From JBGTGG01 sp964398945 (GTDB taxonomy: Bacteria; Bacteroidota; Bacteroidia; Cytophagales; Cyclobacteriaceae), in the NCBI GenBank assembly GCA_964398945.1, contig CAYNOT010000023.1, positions 1 to 64,000 of the forward strand: a stretch of DNA of 64,000 bases. The letters run 5' to 3'. Positions 15,733 to 25,822 of the stretch are shown here, one piece after another (within the stretch, counting starts at the first letter, position 1; each line of letters opens with the position of its first letter). The translations under genes and the position numbers were made by a program. A model generated the notes under the pieces. It ran no database searches. It had not been told where the DNA came from and saw nothing but the letters and a program-made list of their open reading frames with translations.

Positions 15733-17040
15733 ATGCGTCAAAAATTATTAAGTGAAGGTGCCAAAGAACTGAGTTATGAAATCCGCGAAATCGTTAAGAA
15801 AGCGGAAGAAATAAAAAAACTCGGTCAGCCTATCTATTGGGAAAATATTGGTGACCCGATCCAGAAATTACATCCCCTACCTGAATGGATCAAGAAGATT
15901 GTATCCGATCTCATGTTACAAAATGATACGTTTAGCTATTGCCCATCCAAAGGTGTATTGGAAACCCGTGAATTTCTGGCAGGCCGGACCAACGCATTGG
16001 GCGGCACACAAATCACCGCAGATGACATTTGCTTTTTCAACGGATTAGGTGACGCCATTGCAAAAATATATCAATACCTAACCCACACTTCCCGGATTAT
16101 CGGGCCATCGCCAGCCTACTCCACACACTCCAGCGCAGAAGCGGCACACGCCAATCATGAACCGCTCACCTACACACTTGATCCCGGCAACAATTGGTTC
16201 CCTGATTTGGATGACCTCTATAATAAAGTGAAATACAATCCGAATATTGTCGGCATCCTGATCATCAATCCCGACAATCCTACAGGAATGGTGTATCCGC
16301 TGGAAACATTGAAAAGAATTGTGGAGATCGCCCGCGAGTTTAATCTGTTTCTGATCAGTGACGAAATCTACATCAACATCACCTACAATGGGGCTAAAGC
16401 CTACTCATTGGCAGAAGTGATCGAAGATGTCCCCGGCATTGCCATGCGTGGGATTTCGAAAGAACTGCCGTGGCCGGGATCGCGATGCGGTTGGGTCGAG
16501 TATTATAACAGGGATAAAGATGCGGACTTCAACCGTTATTGCCAGGCCATTGACAATGCGAAGATGATTGAAGTATGCTCAACAAAACTTCCACAACTGG
16601 CGATCCCAAAAATCCTGGGTGATCCGCGCTTTACAGTTTACCGTGAAGAGACCAACCAGAAAATCGGAAAACGCGCTAAACTCATTTCGGGAATTTTAGG
16701 CACCGTACCGGCACTTTATTTTAATGAAACGTTTGGTGCGTTCTACAATACCATCATTTTTAAAGAAGGTACATTAAACGGTTCGCAAAAAATGGAAATT
16801 GCCAATCCTGCAATCCGCGCTAAAGTTGAAGAGTGGACAAAAGAACCCATGGCCTTCGACAAACGGTTTGTGTATTACTTGCTTGGCGCAAAAGGAATTT
16901 GCGTGGTGCCCATCTCATCGTTCTGTTCAACCTTACAAGGTTTTAGGATTACACTGTTGGAAGAAGATGAAGAGCGACTGACAAAAATTTTTACAGATAT
17001 ACGGGATGGGATTAAAGAGTACTTATTTAGTCATCCATAG
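15733..17040 (+). CDS. PLP-dependent aminotransferase, class I/II (alanine/aspartate type)
   Basis: 435 residues of fold type I. Visible features are the cofactor-binding NPDNPTG (preceded by GILIIN), the SDEIYINI block, the Schiff-base lysine in MRGISKELPWPGSRCGW, and a C-terminal substrate carboxylate-binding Arg in FRITLLEEDEE. The unusual SKELPWPG context matches a Bacteroidota clade annotated as pyridoxal-dependent aminotransferase; the amino donor is probably alanine or aspartate but this is not determined. The start at 15733 directly follows the heptad array. Confidence 0.85.
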   Translation: MRQKLLSEGAKELSYEIREIVKKAEEIKKLGQPIYWENIGDPIQKLHPLPEWIKKIVSDLMLQNDTFSYCPSKGVLETREFLAGRTNALGGTQITADDICFFNGLGDAIAKIYQYLTHTSRIIGPSPAYSTHSSAEAAHANHEPLTYTLDPGNNWFPDLDDLYNKVKYNPNIVGILIINPDNPTGMVYPLETLKRIVEIAREFNLFLISDEIYINITYNGAKAYSLAEVIEDVPGIAMRGISKELPWPGSRCGWVEYYNRDKDADFNRYCQAIDNAKMIEVCSTKLPQLAIPKILGDPRFTVYREETNQKIGKRAKLISGILGTVPALYFNETFGAFYNTIIFKEGTLNGSQKMEIANPAIRAKVEEWTKEPMAFDKRFVYYLLGAKGICVVPISSFCSTLQGFRITLLEEDEERLTKIFTDIRDGIKEYLFSHP

Positions 17041-17059
17041 AAAAATCAAATTTTGTTTT

Positions 17060-17067
17060 TACCTTTA
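17060..17067 (+). promoter_or_regulatory. -7-like element for the gene at 17087
   Basis: TACCTTTA, one mismatch from TAnnTTTG, about 20 nt before the ATG. Confidence 0.35.
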
Positions 17068-17086
17068 GTCACCCAACCCATTAGCT

Positions 17087-17446
17087 ATGAACTATAAAAT
17101 CCCATTCTTCATCTTAGGATTTCTGATTTTCTCTTTAGAAGCCACCTTTGCCCAAGACACACTGCAAGTAGCGTCTTCTTTTCAAAAAGCAGAAGTTATC
17201 GCTACCCGGATGGAACGCGAACTATCGCTCTCGAAGAACCAAACCGAAAAGGTAAAGGCTCTGGCCTTTGAACGGTTCGAAATATTGAAAGTGAAGAAGT
17301 CAAACTTTCCTGCTCAACTTGCCCAGGCCAATAATGAAGTGCAAAGGAAACTCGCAACCATTTTAACCTCGCAGCAATGGGAATTGTACCAAGACCTGAA
17401 AAATGATATTCAAAAGCAAAAGGATGAATTCGTACGAAAGCCCTAA
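17087..17446 (+). CDS. Small exported helical protein, Spy/CpxP-like
   Basis: 119 residues with a clear signal peptide (residues 1-22, ending TFAQ). The mature part is almost entirely charged helix with two hints of the LTxxQ pattern (LSLSKNQTEKVKAL and ILTSQQWELYQDL), as in Spy/CpxP-type periplasmic proteins and related Bacteroidota small proteins. A chaperone or stress role is plausible from the pattern but unproven. Confidence 0.6.
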   Translation: MNYKIPFFILGFLIFSLEATFAQDTLQVASSFQKAEVIATRMERELSLSKNQTEKVKALAFERFEILKVKKSNFPAQLAQANNEVQRKLATILTSQQWELYQDLKNDIQKQKDEFVRKP

Positions 17447-17496
17447 CTATAAGTTTTCAATTATGGAATTAGAAATGGATTTTTAAAATGGCGACC

Positions 17497-18027
17497 ATGA
17501 AAAAAGTGTTTTTTCTATTGGTTATTTCTTCCCTGTTGCTGACTGGCGCGTGCAACCTGTTTCCGGATGACCCTGAGCTGCCTCCTATTACAATGGAAGG
17601 AAAGAATACTTTCGGATGTTTGGTGGATGGGAAATTTTTTTTGCCAAGAGCTCCTGTTGGATATGGGGCTGGTGTCCGTGTTGAAATTCAAAATTTAACT
17701 GATACTGTTGGGATCAATATCTATGCGAGTAATGTGAGCACAAAGCAGACACTAATTATTTCACTTTTTGATACACCAAATTTGATTATCAATAAAATTT
17801 ATGACGATAGTGAGAATAATTTTACAATAGATTATCTTGATTACGACATGACATCATCATGTCATTACAATTCTATATTAAGCGCAAAAATTACCCTGTC
17901 TAAATTTGATATTTCAGGAACAAACAAAATTATAGCAGGAACATTTGAATTCTCTGCACACAGTAATGATTGTAATAAAACTGTTTTTGTAACCAAGGGA
18001 AGATTTGATATTGGTGATGTAAACTAA
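17497..18027 (+). CDS. Predicted lipoprotein, DUF6252-like
   Basis: About 176 residues from ATG at 17497 (an in-frame ATG at 17488 adds three residues). Signal peptide with lipobox LTGAC, predicting a lipid-anchored Cys at about residue 19. The segment KNTFGCLVDGKFFLPRAP is the recognisable start of the DUF6252 type, small beta-rich Bacteroidota lipoproteins of unknown function. The gene is followed closely by the frameshifted lipase-like gene. Confidence 0.65.
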   Translation: MKKVFFLLVISSLLLTGACNLFPDDPELPPITMEGKNTFGCLVDGKFFLPRAPVGYGAGVRVEIQNLTDTVGINIYASNVSTKQTLIISLFDTPNLIINKIYDDSENNFTIDYLDYDMTSSCHYNSILSAKITLSKFDISGTNKIIAGTFEFSAHSNDCNKTVFVTKGRFDIGDVN

Positions 18028-18068
18028 ATTAAAAAATCACTTCACGCTAAACAGATAGCAACTATGAA

Positions 18069-21000
18069 ATGGATTTTTCCAGTTGGGCCAAGCTTTATGC
18101 TTCCTTATTGAGTTCCGTGATCAATCCCTCTTCAAACATGGTTCACCTGAACACCATCAATCAACAAATAGACAGTAATCTTTCAAGTTATGATCGGGAC
18201 AATCCGATTGTTGACTTCCCAACACTTTTTATTGCTTATCAAAGCCTGCGTAATGATGCGTTGTCTCTGAATTTGTTGACTAACAACAATGAACGGCTGG
18301 TGGATGTAGCGAACCGTTCCCAATCTCCCTATACCACAGGCTATGCTTTTGCCACTGCACCTGTTTTGGGTACGGATGACGATGGTGATGTTACCTTTAT
18401 GTTCCGGACAGGGTTGTTTGTCAATAGTTCGCAGAAAACGTTTGGCAATTTTCAGGTTGATTTTGGCAATGGAGCCGGATACCAATCCATGACCGCAAAT
18501 GTTCCCAAGAATATTATCTATAGTTCTTCCGGTGAAAAAACCTTGAAATTTAAAATCCAGTTTACAGATGGCACCACCTATTATAGCCACTCCAAATTTT
18601 ATATTTTAAATTCCACACAAGGTAATCCTCAGGCTCGGTATAGTGGGAATGACGCAAGAGCTTTTAAATTTCCACGATCGACTGACAGCAATTGTCTGGA
18701 GCCATCTTTTCCTAACCCGCAAGCAGTAGGAGGCAGTTTTTATGGGGCAACTGTAACCGTGGAATATGGAGCTATCGGAAATCGTCCTGTCCTTGGTTGC
18801 GTACCTCAATTTATTAAACCCCTGATCGTGTTAGAAGGATTGGATGTTGGAAAATTCATTGGGTCAAATCATAGTTACAGTGATTTTATATCAGAAGATA
18901 TTAGAGGAGGAATATTTATAGACGCAAATCCAAATCAATCTGGAACGCAGCTTTTTGGAGACAGGCTTGAAGCAGCAGGATACGACCTAATTTTTGTTGA
19001 TTATGAGGAAGGCGCTGGAGATATTGTACGGAATGCCTATTTATTGGAGAATATCATCCAATGGGTCAACATACATAAAATCAATAACCCGGTAACGGGT
19101 CTACGTGAAGGGAATGTAGTGCTTGGGCAGAGCATGGGTGGACTCATTGGTCGGTATGCTGTTTGTGACATGGAGAAAAGATGGGCAGCTTCCCCATCCG
19201 TATACGCTCATCACGAAGTGAGAATGTTTGTCAGCCATGATTCAGGCCACCGTGGTTCCCACATACCATTGGGTTTTCAGGCTACGTTAAATGATCTGGC
19301 CACCGTAAAACTTGGTCGAATAGGCCTTGCAACATTTGGTATTATCGGAGGTATAATCGGTTCGAAGATTGAGTTGAAGGATGTTGTTGGTATTCTTAGA
19401 AAAGCACATGATCTTTTAAATATTGAGCCTGGGCCAAAACAAATGTTAATCGTTCAAGATGGTAGTACCAATACATTTTTAAATGGGCAATACCGTTCCG
19501 TGATCACCTTTGCAGCTGGGTATACACCGAGTTTTACCATGCGGGCATTGGCGAATGGGTCGGAATGTGGTGTAGGTCAATTAGTGAATCCGGGTGGTGA
19601 AATACTATATTTTGATTCAAAACTTTATGTCCATCCATTGTTGTTCGTGAGTACCCTTGCAGCAGTCTCTACAACCGTAACGAGTATAAATCCTGATCTG
19701 GGATTTTTGGTTCAAGGTGCGCTTAGTCCGTTCATTGTCTTTACAGGAAAAAGATGGAAATCGAATTATGTAGTGAATGCCACTCCTACATCGGGAACTA
19801 ATCAGGCTTACAAAGCAAAAATTTCATTTGAAAAGAAAATACTCTTTGTTATCAATATAAATATTGACCTTGTAAATTCTAGCAGAAATTCAATTCCGGG
19901 GACATTGCCTTGGGACTCTTCAGCTGGTGGCTACTACGGTATTCAAGAATTGAAAATTAAGAACCCCAATATAAAATTATACCCTATACTAGAGGTTGAC
20001 CTCACCGTTCGGGCTGCAAGAACTTTCGGGCATGTTCCTACCGTGAGTGCTTTGGATATTTCAACGTCTCTTACAGCGGCTGCCTTGGCCAGTCCGTATA
20101 CAGGCGGGAATAATCCAAACTATCCGTCCAGTTTCCCCACATTCAAAACACAGGAAAAATTAGAAGAAGAAGTTGCTAATTCTTTTTACAATACCAGACA
20201 CATTCAATTCACCGCGCGAAATGCGAATTGGATCTTCAATGAAATGGAGGGAATAGCCCAGCCCCCTAGTTCCTGTGCTTATTTGTGCCTGGATAATCAG
20301 GCAATACTTGGGGCAAGTGTAATTTGTACAAGTGAAGTATATCAATTGTCAAATCTTGCATCAGGCGTTCCGGTAATTTGGTCATCAACTTGGAATAGTC
20401 CACCCTATCCACAACTCGTTCACAACTCGCCAAGTGCGAACCAACTTACCATCAATAATACATATTCCTATCCGTCATCAACGACATTAAAAGCAACCAT
20501 CAACGGGGAATGTGGTACCCGGGAATTTACAAAAAACATAGGGTAGCGACACCAATAGCTCTATTCAATACGGCACCCATAATCAAGAGGGATGCTATAT
20601 CAACAATGTTTATCAACCTCTGCGCAGCGGGTCGCTTCCAACTACGTATAGCCCGGGATTTTTAAACGAGGTATGTATGGCGCAAATTGTCCTCAGTAAT
20701 ATGGGAGGAAAAACTGTAACTTTTACAGGGGCTACCAATCCCCTTTATTGGAACTATAACAGCCTAAATAGTACGTTATCATTACAACTGCCTTATCTCC
20801 ATGGTGGTATACCATTTACATTTAAAATTTCAGGAGAAGGAGCATGCCAGGATAAGTCACTTCTTTTCTTTAGTACCAGGGTTCAAGGAACCTACTATAT
20901 GGTATCACCAAACCCAGCCACTGATATGATCACAATTACTGCAAATTCAACTCTTGAAGTTCAGAGTAGTGATTCCAAAAACTTTACGGAGGAATTGGAT

Positions 21001-21170
21001 TTCATTGTGAAAATAGCCGATACAGAAACGGGGCAACTTTGTTCACCTCTAAACCGATAATAGGTAAAGCGATTGAGCAAATTGATATTTCAAAACTATC
21101 AGAGGGGCTTTATACAATCCAAATTATTGAAAAAGAGTCGGTACAATCGTTTAAAATTATTAAGCAGTAA
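18069..21170 (+). pseudogene. Frameshifted T9SS-exported lipase/esterase-like gene
   Basis: The main reading frame (18069-20546, 825 codons) holds a beta-rich N-terminal region, an alpha/beta hydrolase domain with the nucleophile elbow GQSMGG (VVLGQSMGGLIGRYAV) preceded by FIKPLIVLEGLDVG, and an Ig/PKD-like tail. It breaks at a GGG run near 20541. The protein continues in the +1 frame (SDTNSSIQYG onward, through the T9SS sorting-domain start MVSPNPATDMITI) and breaks again at a GGGG run near 21030; the true end, LSEGLYTIQIIEKE to KIIKQ, is in a third frame ending at 21170. No signal peptide is found in the main frame; ATG at 18064 opens a different frame that stops after 15 codons. Either a decaying gene or sequencing error in short G runs. 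Confidence 0.72.
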
Positions 21171-21183
21171 TACCGATGCCAAT

Positions 21184-21204
21184 CTAACGTCTAGTATCTA
21201 CTAT
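21184..21204. repeat. Short heptad array
   Basis: Three in-register units: CTAACGT, CTAGTAT and CTACTAT, the first two identical to units in the array at 15612-15723. It follows the end of the frameshifted lipase-like gene. Confidence 0.65.
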
Positions 21205-21277
21205 TAACGAACACCTGTAAGCACTTCCGAACAATCGTTTACGAAAAAAATATTGAAATAAAGTTGAATGCTGACAA

Positions 21278-21286
21278 TAAATTTTG
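21278..21286 (+). promoter_or_regulatory. Candidate promoter of the ilv operon
   Basis: TAAATTTTG is TAnnTTTG with one extra base; a TTG lies 22 nt upstream (21253-21255). It would start transcription near 21292, just ahead of the leader peptide. Confidence 0.45.
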
Positions 21287-21311
21287 CCATCTTGCATCAG
21301 CAAACAATAGA

Positions 21312-21428
21312 ATGTTGAACAACACCAAAATATCCATATTATCTGGAAGCTTCGTGAAGCTCAACACTGCTATTGTCATTGGTCTGGTCATTATTATTAG
21401 CATTCTCATGAAACCGGGGCTATTGTGA
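21312..21428 (+). CDS. ilv leader peptide (attenuator peptide)
   Basis: A 38-codon reading frame, too short for routine gene calling. 18 of 38 residues are Ile, Leu or Val (8 Ile, 7 Leu, 3 Val), and the core AIVIGLVIIISIL (residues 20-32) has ten of thirteen. It lies between a candidate promoter and a perfect intrinsic terminator, 97 nt upstream of ilvE. The composition and position parallel the leader peptide of the E. coli ilvGMEDA operon. Its expected role is as a ribosome-stalling sensor: when charged branched-chain tRNAs are scarce, the ribosome stops in the Ile/Val/Leu run and the downstream RNA folds into the antiterminator. No homology search was possible. Confidence 0.8.
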   Translation: MLNNTKISILSGSFVKLNTAIVIGLVIIISILMKPGLL

Positions 21429-21462
21429 CGCGTACCAACTAAAGAAATCACGAACCGCCCCG
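21414..21462 (+). promoter_or_regulatory. Antiterminator pairing of the ilv attenuator
   Basis: CGGGGC at 21415-21420, within leader codons 35-37, is complementary to GCCCCG at 21457-21462, the centre of the terminator's 5' arm. The two structures exclude each other. A ribosome stalled at codons 21-32 leaves 21415-21420 free; one finishing at the stop codon (21426-21428) covers it and lets the terminator form. Confidence 0.65.
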
Positions 21463-21488
21463 ACACAATCGGGGCGGTTTTGTTTTAT
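21453..21488 (+). terminator. Attenuator terminator upstream of ilvE
   Basis: A perfect 11-base-pair stem (AACCGCCCCGA / TCGGGGCGGTT) with a five-base loop CACAA, followed by TTGTTTTAT. It lies inside the 5' leader of the ilv operon, after the leader peptide and before ilvE. Confidence 0.9.
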
Positions 21489-21524
21489 AGGCTTTATAAC
21501 AAACTAACGATTGTTTCAAATTAT

Positions 21525-22412
21525 ATGTATTACAACGACAAAACGGTAATCTTTCTCGATGGGGAATTTGTGAAGGCGAACGAATCGAATGCCGATCTCT
21601 ATAGCCAAACACTACACTACGGCTATGGTGTTTTCGAAGGTATCCGTGCATACCTAACCATCAATGGTGTAAAAATTTTCAAAGGTGTTGAACATTACCT
21701 TCGCCTGAAAAAAAGTTGTGAACTTATTGGTATTCCGTTCGACTATGATGTAGAAGAACTGGTCCAGCTCAGTTATCAGGTATTGGAGAAAAACAATTTG
21801 ACCAATGCTTACATCCGTCCGCTTGTTTTCTGCGGACAAAACATGGCGCTTGATCATGCAAAAGATGTTTCATTTATGATCTGCGCTTGGGAGTGGAGCA
21901 AATACCATGGCGATAAGTTATTGAAAGTGTGTATTTCATCCTACGAACGCCCCAATCCCAAATCAACAAAGATTGAAGCTAAAGTTTGCGGACATTATAT
22001 CAATTCGATTTTGGCTACAACAGAAGCAAAAGATCGTGGCTATGGTGAAGCATTGTTATTGGACATGAATGGAAATGTTGCCGAAGCACCAGGCGCCAAT
22101 TTCTTTTATGAAAAAGATGGCATACTCTACACGCCCCCGCTTGGCCATATCCTTCCGGGGATTACACGCGAAACTGTCATCAACATTTGCGAAGAGTTGG
22201 ATATCCCGGTTGTTGAAAAATTCTTTACACCCGATGCATTGAATGGTGCCGACAGTGCGTTCTTGTGCGGAACTGCCGCTGAAGTTGTTGGTATTGAATC
22301 ATTGGATGCGAAACCTTTTCCAAAAGAGTGGAGCCAGTCGTTGGGTGCTGTTATTCAAGATGCCTACAAATGTGCAGTGCTTGAAAAATCATTTAGTTAC
22401 GTGATCATCTAG
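21525..22412 (+). CDS. ilvE: Branched-chain amino acid aminotransferase (class IV)
   Basis: 295 residues from ATG at 21525; the longer frame from 21480 begins inside the terminator and is rejected. Class IV fold features: LHYGYGVFEGIRAY near the N-terminus, the lysine-containing KIEAKVCGHYINSI block that forms the PLP Schiff base, EAPGANFFYEKDG, and the phosphate-binding LPGITRETV. It catalyses the last step of Ile, Leu and Val synthesis, and the reverse reaction. First gene after the attenuator; ilvD begins four bases after its stop. A second, longer branched-chain aminotransferase is at 59823. Confidence 0.9.
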   Translation: MYYNDKTVIFLDGEFVKANESNADLYSQTLHYGYGVFEGIRAYLTINGVKIFKGVEHYLRLKKSCELIGIPFDYDVEELVQLSYQVLEKNNLTNAYIRPLVFCGQNMALDHAKDVSFMICAWEWSKYHGDKLLKVCISSYERPNPKSTKIEAKVCGHYINSILATTEAKDRGYGEALLLDMNGNVAEAPGANFFYEKDGILYTPPLGHILPGITRETVINICEELDIPVVEKFFTPDALNGADSAFLCGTAAEVVGIESLDAKPFPKEWSQSLGAVIQDAYKCAVLEKSFSYVII

Positions 22413-22415
22413 TTA

Positions 22416-24095
22416 ATGGAGTTGAACAAATATAGTAAGACGATCACGCAAGATCCATCATTGCCGGCAGCGCAAGCCATGTTGTATGGCATTGGGTTGA
22501 CGGAAGAAGATCTTAAAAAAGCGCAGGTGGGAATTGTGAGCACAGGTTTCGAAGGAAACACGTGCAACATGCATTTGAACGACCTCGCCAAAGAAGTGAA
22601 AGAATCGGTTTGGAGTGGTGATTTAGTGGGATTGATTTTCAACACGATTGGTGTGAGCGATGGCATTTCCAACGGGACAGACGGAATGCGGTACTCATTG
22701 GTGAGCCGTGAAGTAATTGCCGATTCCATTGAAACAGTTTGTGGCGCACAATATTACGATGGACTAATTGCCGTGGTCGGTTGTGATAAAAACATGCCGG
22801 GGTCATTGATCGCGATGGGGAGATTAAACCGACCAGCCATTATGGTATATGGTGGTACGATTGCCGGTGGTGATTGGAAGGGAAAACAACTAAACATTGT
22901 TTCGGCTTTCGAAGCATTCGGAGAAAAACTCGCCAACAACATTACGCCCGAAGATTTTAAAGGCATCATTCAAAATGCGTGTCCGGGTGCGGGTGCATGT
23001 GGGGGAATGTACACTGCCAACACAATGGCTTCGGCCATTGAAGCATTGGGAATGGCACTTCCGTACTCTTCTTCCAATCCTGCATTGAGTAAAGAGAAAT
23101 CTGCGGAATGCAAAGAAGCGGGCAATGCCATCAAACATTTATTGGAAAAAGATATCAAACCGCGCGACATTATGTCGAAGCAGGCTTTTGAAAATGCGTT
23201 GACAATTGTGATGGCATTAGGCGGTTCAACCAATGCGGTGTTGCATTTGATCGCGATGGCGAAAGCTGTTGGTGTTTCGGTTACAATTGAAGATTTTCAA
23301 CGCGTTTCCGATAAAACCCCTTTCATTGCTGACTTAAAGCCCAGTGGAAAATATTTGATGGAAGACCTCCATAAAATTGGTGGGGTTCCATCGGTGATGA
23401 AATACCTGTTGGAAAAAGGGTTCCTTCATGGTGATTGTATCACCGTTACCGGAAAAACGGTAAAAGAAAATTTACAACAAGCAAAGGATTTAAATTTCGA
23501 AACCCAAACCATTATCCGCCCGATTGAAAAACCGATCAAAGCATCCGGTCATTTACAAATTCTGTTTGGCAACCTTTCCGAAAAAGGATCAGTTGCAAAA
23601 ATCACAGGCAAAGAAGGTGAGAAGTTTACAGGGCCTGCCCGTGTGTTCAATAGCGAAGTTGAACTTAATCAAGGAATTGGTTCCGGAAAAGTGAAGGCTG
23701 GTGATGTGGTGGTGATCCGCTATGTCGGCCCGAAAGGTGCGCCCGGTATGCCGGAAATGCTAAAGCCCACTTCGATGATCATTGGTGCCGGACTCGGCAG
23801 CAGTGTGGCGTTGATCACCGATGGAAGGTTTTCCGGTGGAACACACGGCTTCGTGGTAGGCCACATCACACCCGAAGCTTTTGATGGCGGAACATTGGCA
23901 CTCGTTGAAGATGATGATCTAATTGAGATCGATGCACAACAAAATACACTCAAACTTTTGGTTGACGAAAAACAACTTGATCAGCGAAAAGCAAGTTGGA
24001 AACAACCGGAACTGAAAGCCAAAAGCGGAGTGCTTTATAAATATGCTAAACACGTAAAAACAGCTACCGATGGATGCGTTACTGACGAAGACTAA
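22416..24095 (+). CDS. ilvD: Dihydroxy-acid dehydratase
   Basis: 559 residues, full length. Converts 2,3-dihydroxy-isovalerate and -methylvalerate into the 2-keto acids in Val and Ile synthesis. The cluster-ligand cysteines are visible at Cys50 (GFEGNTCNMHL), Cys123 (GCDKNMPG) and Cys195 (CPGAGACGGMYTANTM), along with the C-terminal GRFSGGTHGFVVGH signature. Its 3' end overlaps ilvB by 26 bases, indicating translational coupling. Confidence 0.97.
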   Translation: MELNKYSKTITQDPSLPAAQAMLYGIGLTEEDLKKAQVGIVSTGFEGNTCNMHLNDLAKEVKESVWSGDLVGLIFNTIGVSDGISNGTDGMRYSLVSREVIADSIETVCGAQYYDGLIAVVGCDKNMPGSLIAMGRLNRPAIMVYGGTIAGGDWKGKQLNIVSAFEAFGEKLANNITPEDFKGIIQNACPGAGACGGMYTANTMASAIEALGMALPYSSSNPALSKEKSAECKEAGNAIKHLLEKDIKPRDIMSKQAFENALTIVMALGGSTNAVLHLIAMAKAVGVSVTIEDFQRVSDKTPFIADLKPSGKYLMEDLHKIGGVPSVMKYLLEKGFLHGDCITVTGKTVKENLQQAKDLNFETQTIIRPIEKPIKASGHLQILFGNLSEKGSVAKITGKEGEKFTGPARVFNSEVELNQGIGSGKVKAGDVVVIRYVGPKGAPGMPEMLKPTSMIIGAGLGSSVALITDGRFSGGTHGFVVGHITPEAFDGGTLALVEDDDLIEIDAQQNTLKLLVDEKQLDQRKASWKQPELKAKSGVLYKYAKHVKTATDGCVTDED

Positions 24096-25815
24096 AACAG
24101 ATACCCAACCGAAAGTAAAATTATCAGGATCTGAAATTTTACTGGAGTCACTTATAGCGGAAGGTGTCGATACAATTTTCGGTTACCCCGGAGGCGCGAT
24201 CATGCCGGTGTATGATGCACTGTATTCGTATGCCGATCAACTCAACCACATTTTGGTGCGCCACGAGCAAGGTGCTATCCATGCAGCACAAGGCTTCGCG
24301 CGTGTATCCAACCGTACCGGTGTGGTGTTTGCCACTTCAGGGCCGGGCGCAACAAATTTAATTACCGGATTAGCCGATGCGTTAATTGATTCAACACCAT
24401 TGGTGTGTATCACCGGACAAGTTTTTGCGCACTTATTAGGTACAGATGCTTTTCAGGAAATTGATGTAGTGAATACAACAATCCCTGTTACCAAATGGAA
24501 TGTTCAGGTAACAGAAGCAAAAGATATTGGGAAAGCCGTGGCGAAAGCTTTCTACATTGCAAAAAGCGGAAGGCCAGGACCGGTATTAATTGACATTACC
24601 AAGAATGCACAAAACGAATTGCTTGAAGGTTTTGAATATGAGAAGTGTGAAAACATTCGCACGTACAAGCCTACGCCAACACTACAAATCAGTCAGGTAG
24701 AAGCTGCTGCGAAATTGATCAACAACGCGAAACGTCCGTACATACTTGCCGGACAAGGTGTGATCCTTGCGGAAGCTTCGGATGCGCTGGTTGCTTTTTC
24801 GGAAAAAACAGGGATCCCGGTTGCCAATACATTGCTTGGTTTGGGTTCGATACCAAGTGATCATCCTAATTATGTAGGATTCCTGGGAATGCATGGAAAC
24901 TATGCACCCAACTTAAATACAAATGAATGTGATGTATTGATTGCAGTAGGGATGCGTTTCGATGACCGCGTAACGGGAAATGTAAGCAAGTACGCAAAGC
25001 AGGCAAAAGTCATTCACATCGAAATCGACAAAGCAGAGATCAACAAAATTATCCCTGCTGAAGTGGCGGTCCATGCAGACGCCAAAGAGGCACTCGAAGC
25101 CTTATTGGAAAAATGCAATGTCAACAGCCATGCAGAATGGATTGATAGCTTTCATGAACTGAAAAAATCAGAAGTTGAAAAAGTCATCCACAAAGAATTC
25201 AATCCAACCGGGGAATTGACAATGGGTGAAGTTGTTCACGCGATTTCGGAAATCACAAAAGGGGAAGCCATTGTGGTAACCGATGTTGGCCAGCACCAAA
25301 TGGTAACAGCACGGTATTATGAATTCAAACATCCCAGGTTATGTGTGACCTCAGGTGGTGCCGGCACAATGGGTTTTGCCCTGCCCGCAGCAATGGGCGC
25401 CAAGATTGCGCAACCCGATAAAGAAGTAATCGCAGTGATTGGTGATGGTGGTTATCAGATGACAATACAAGAATTGGGCACCATCATGCAATACAATATA
25501 GGGGTTAAGATTGTTGTGCTTAACAATAGCTTTTTAGGAATGGTACGGCAATGGCAACAACTCTTCCACGAGAAACGCTATTCGTTTACAGAAATGGTGA
25601 ATCCTGATTTTCTAAAAATTGCAGATGCGTACCGCATTCCATCTGTTCGTGTAAACGAACGCAACAAAATTGAAAGCTCAATAAAAGAAATGCTTCAATC
25701 GCAAGGACCTTATTTTGTGGAAATGGTGGTGGGGAAAGAAGATAACGTGTTTCCAATGGTTCCTGCAGGGGCGGGTGTATCAGAAGTGTTACTGAAAGCA
25801 CCAACACAAAAATAA
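24070..25815 (+). CDS. ilvB: Acetolactate synthase, large subunit
   Basis: 581 residues, thiamine-diphosphate enzyme. The catalytic Glu is in LVRHEQGAIHAAQGFAR, the FAD-binding middle domain begins near ILAGQGVILAEA, and the ThDP/Mg motif GDGGYQMTIQELGT ends in a following NN. It condenses two pyruvates, or pyruvate with 2-ketobutyrate, at the branch point of the pathway. It overlaps ilvD and is followed eight bases later by its regulatory subunit. Confidence 0.97.
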   Translation: MDALLTKTKTDTQPKVKLSGSEILLESLIAEGVDTIFGYPGGAIMPVYDALYSYADQLNHILVRHEQGAIHAAQGFARVSNRTGVVFATSGPGATNLITGLADALIDSTPLVCITGQVFAHLLGTDAFQEIDVVNTTIPVTKWNVQVTEAKDIGKAVAKAFYIAKSGRPGPVLIDITKNAQNELLEGFEYEKCENIRTYKPTPTLQISQVEAAAKLINNAKRPYILAGQGVILAEASDALVAFSEKTGIPVANTLLGLGSIPSDHPNYVGFLGMHGNYAPNLNTNECDVLIAVGMRFDDRVTGNVSKYAKQAKVIHIEIDKAEINKIIPAEVAVHADAKEALEALLEKCNVNSHAEWIDSFHELKKSEVEKVIHKEFNPTGELTMGEVVHAISEITKGEAIVVTDVGQHQMVTARYYEFKHPRLCVTSGGAGTMGFALPAAMGAKIAQPDKEVIAVIGDGGYQMTIQELGTIMQYNIGVKIVVLNNSFLGMVRQWQQLFHEKRYSFTEMVNPDFLKIADAYRIPSVRVNERNKIESSIKEMLQSQGPYFVEMVVGKEDNVFPMVPAGAGVSEVLLKAPTQK

Positions 25816-25822
25816 TAGTAGT

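Noticed and set aside
21480..21524. Longer N-terminus for ilvE (start at 21480)
   Set aside because: It would begin within the attenuator terminator's T tract; the ATG at 21525 gives the normal family start.
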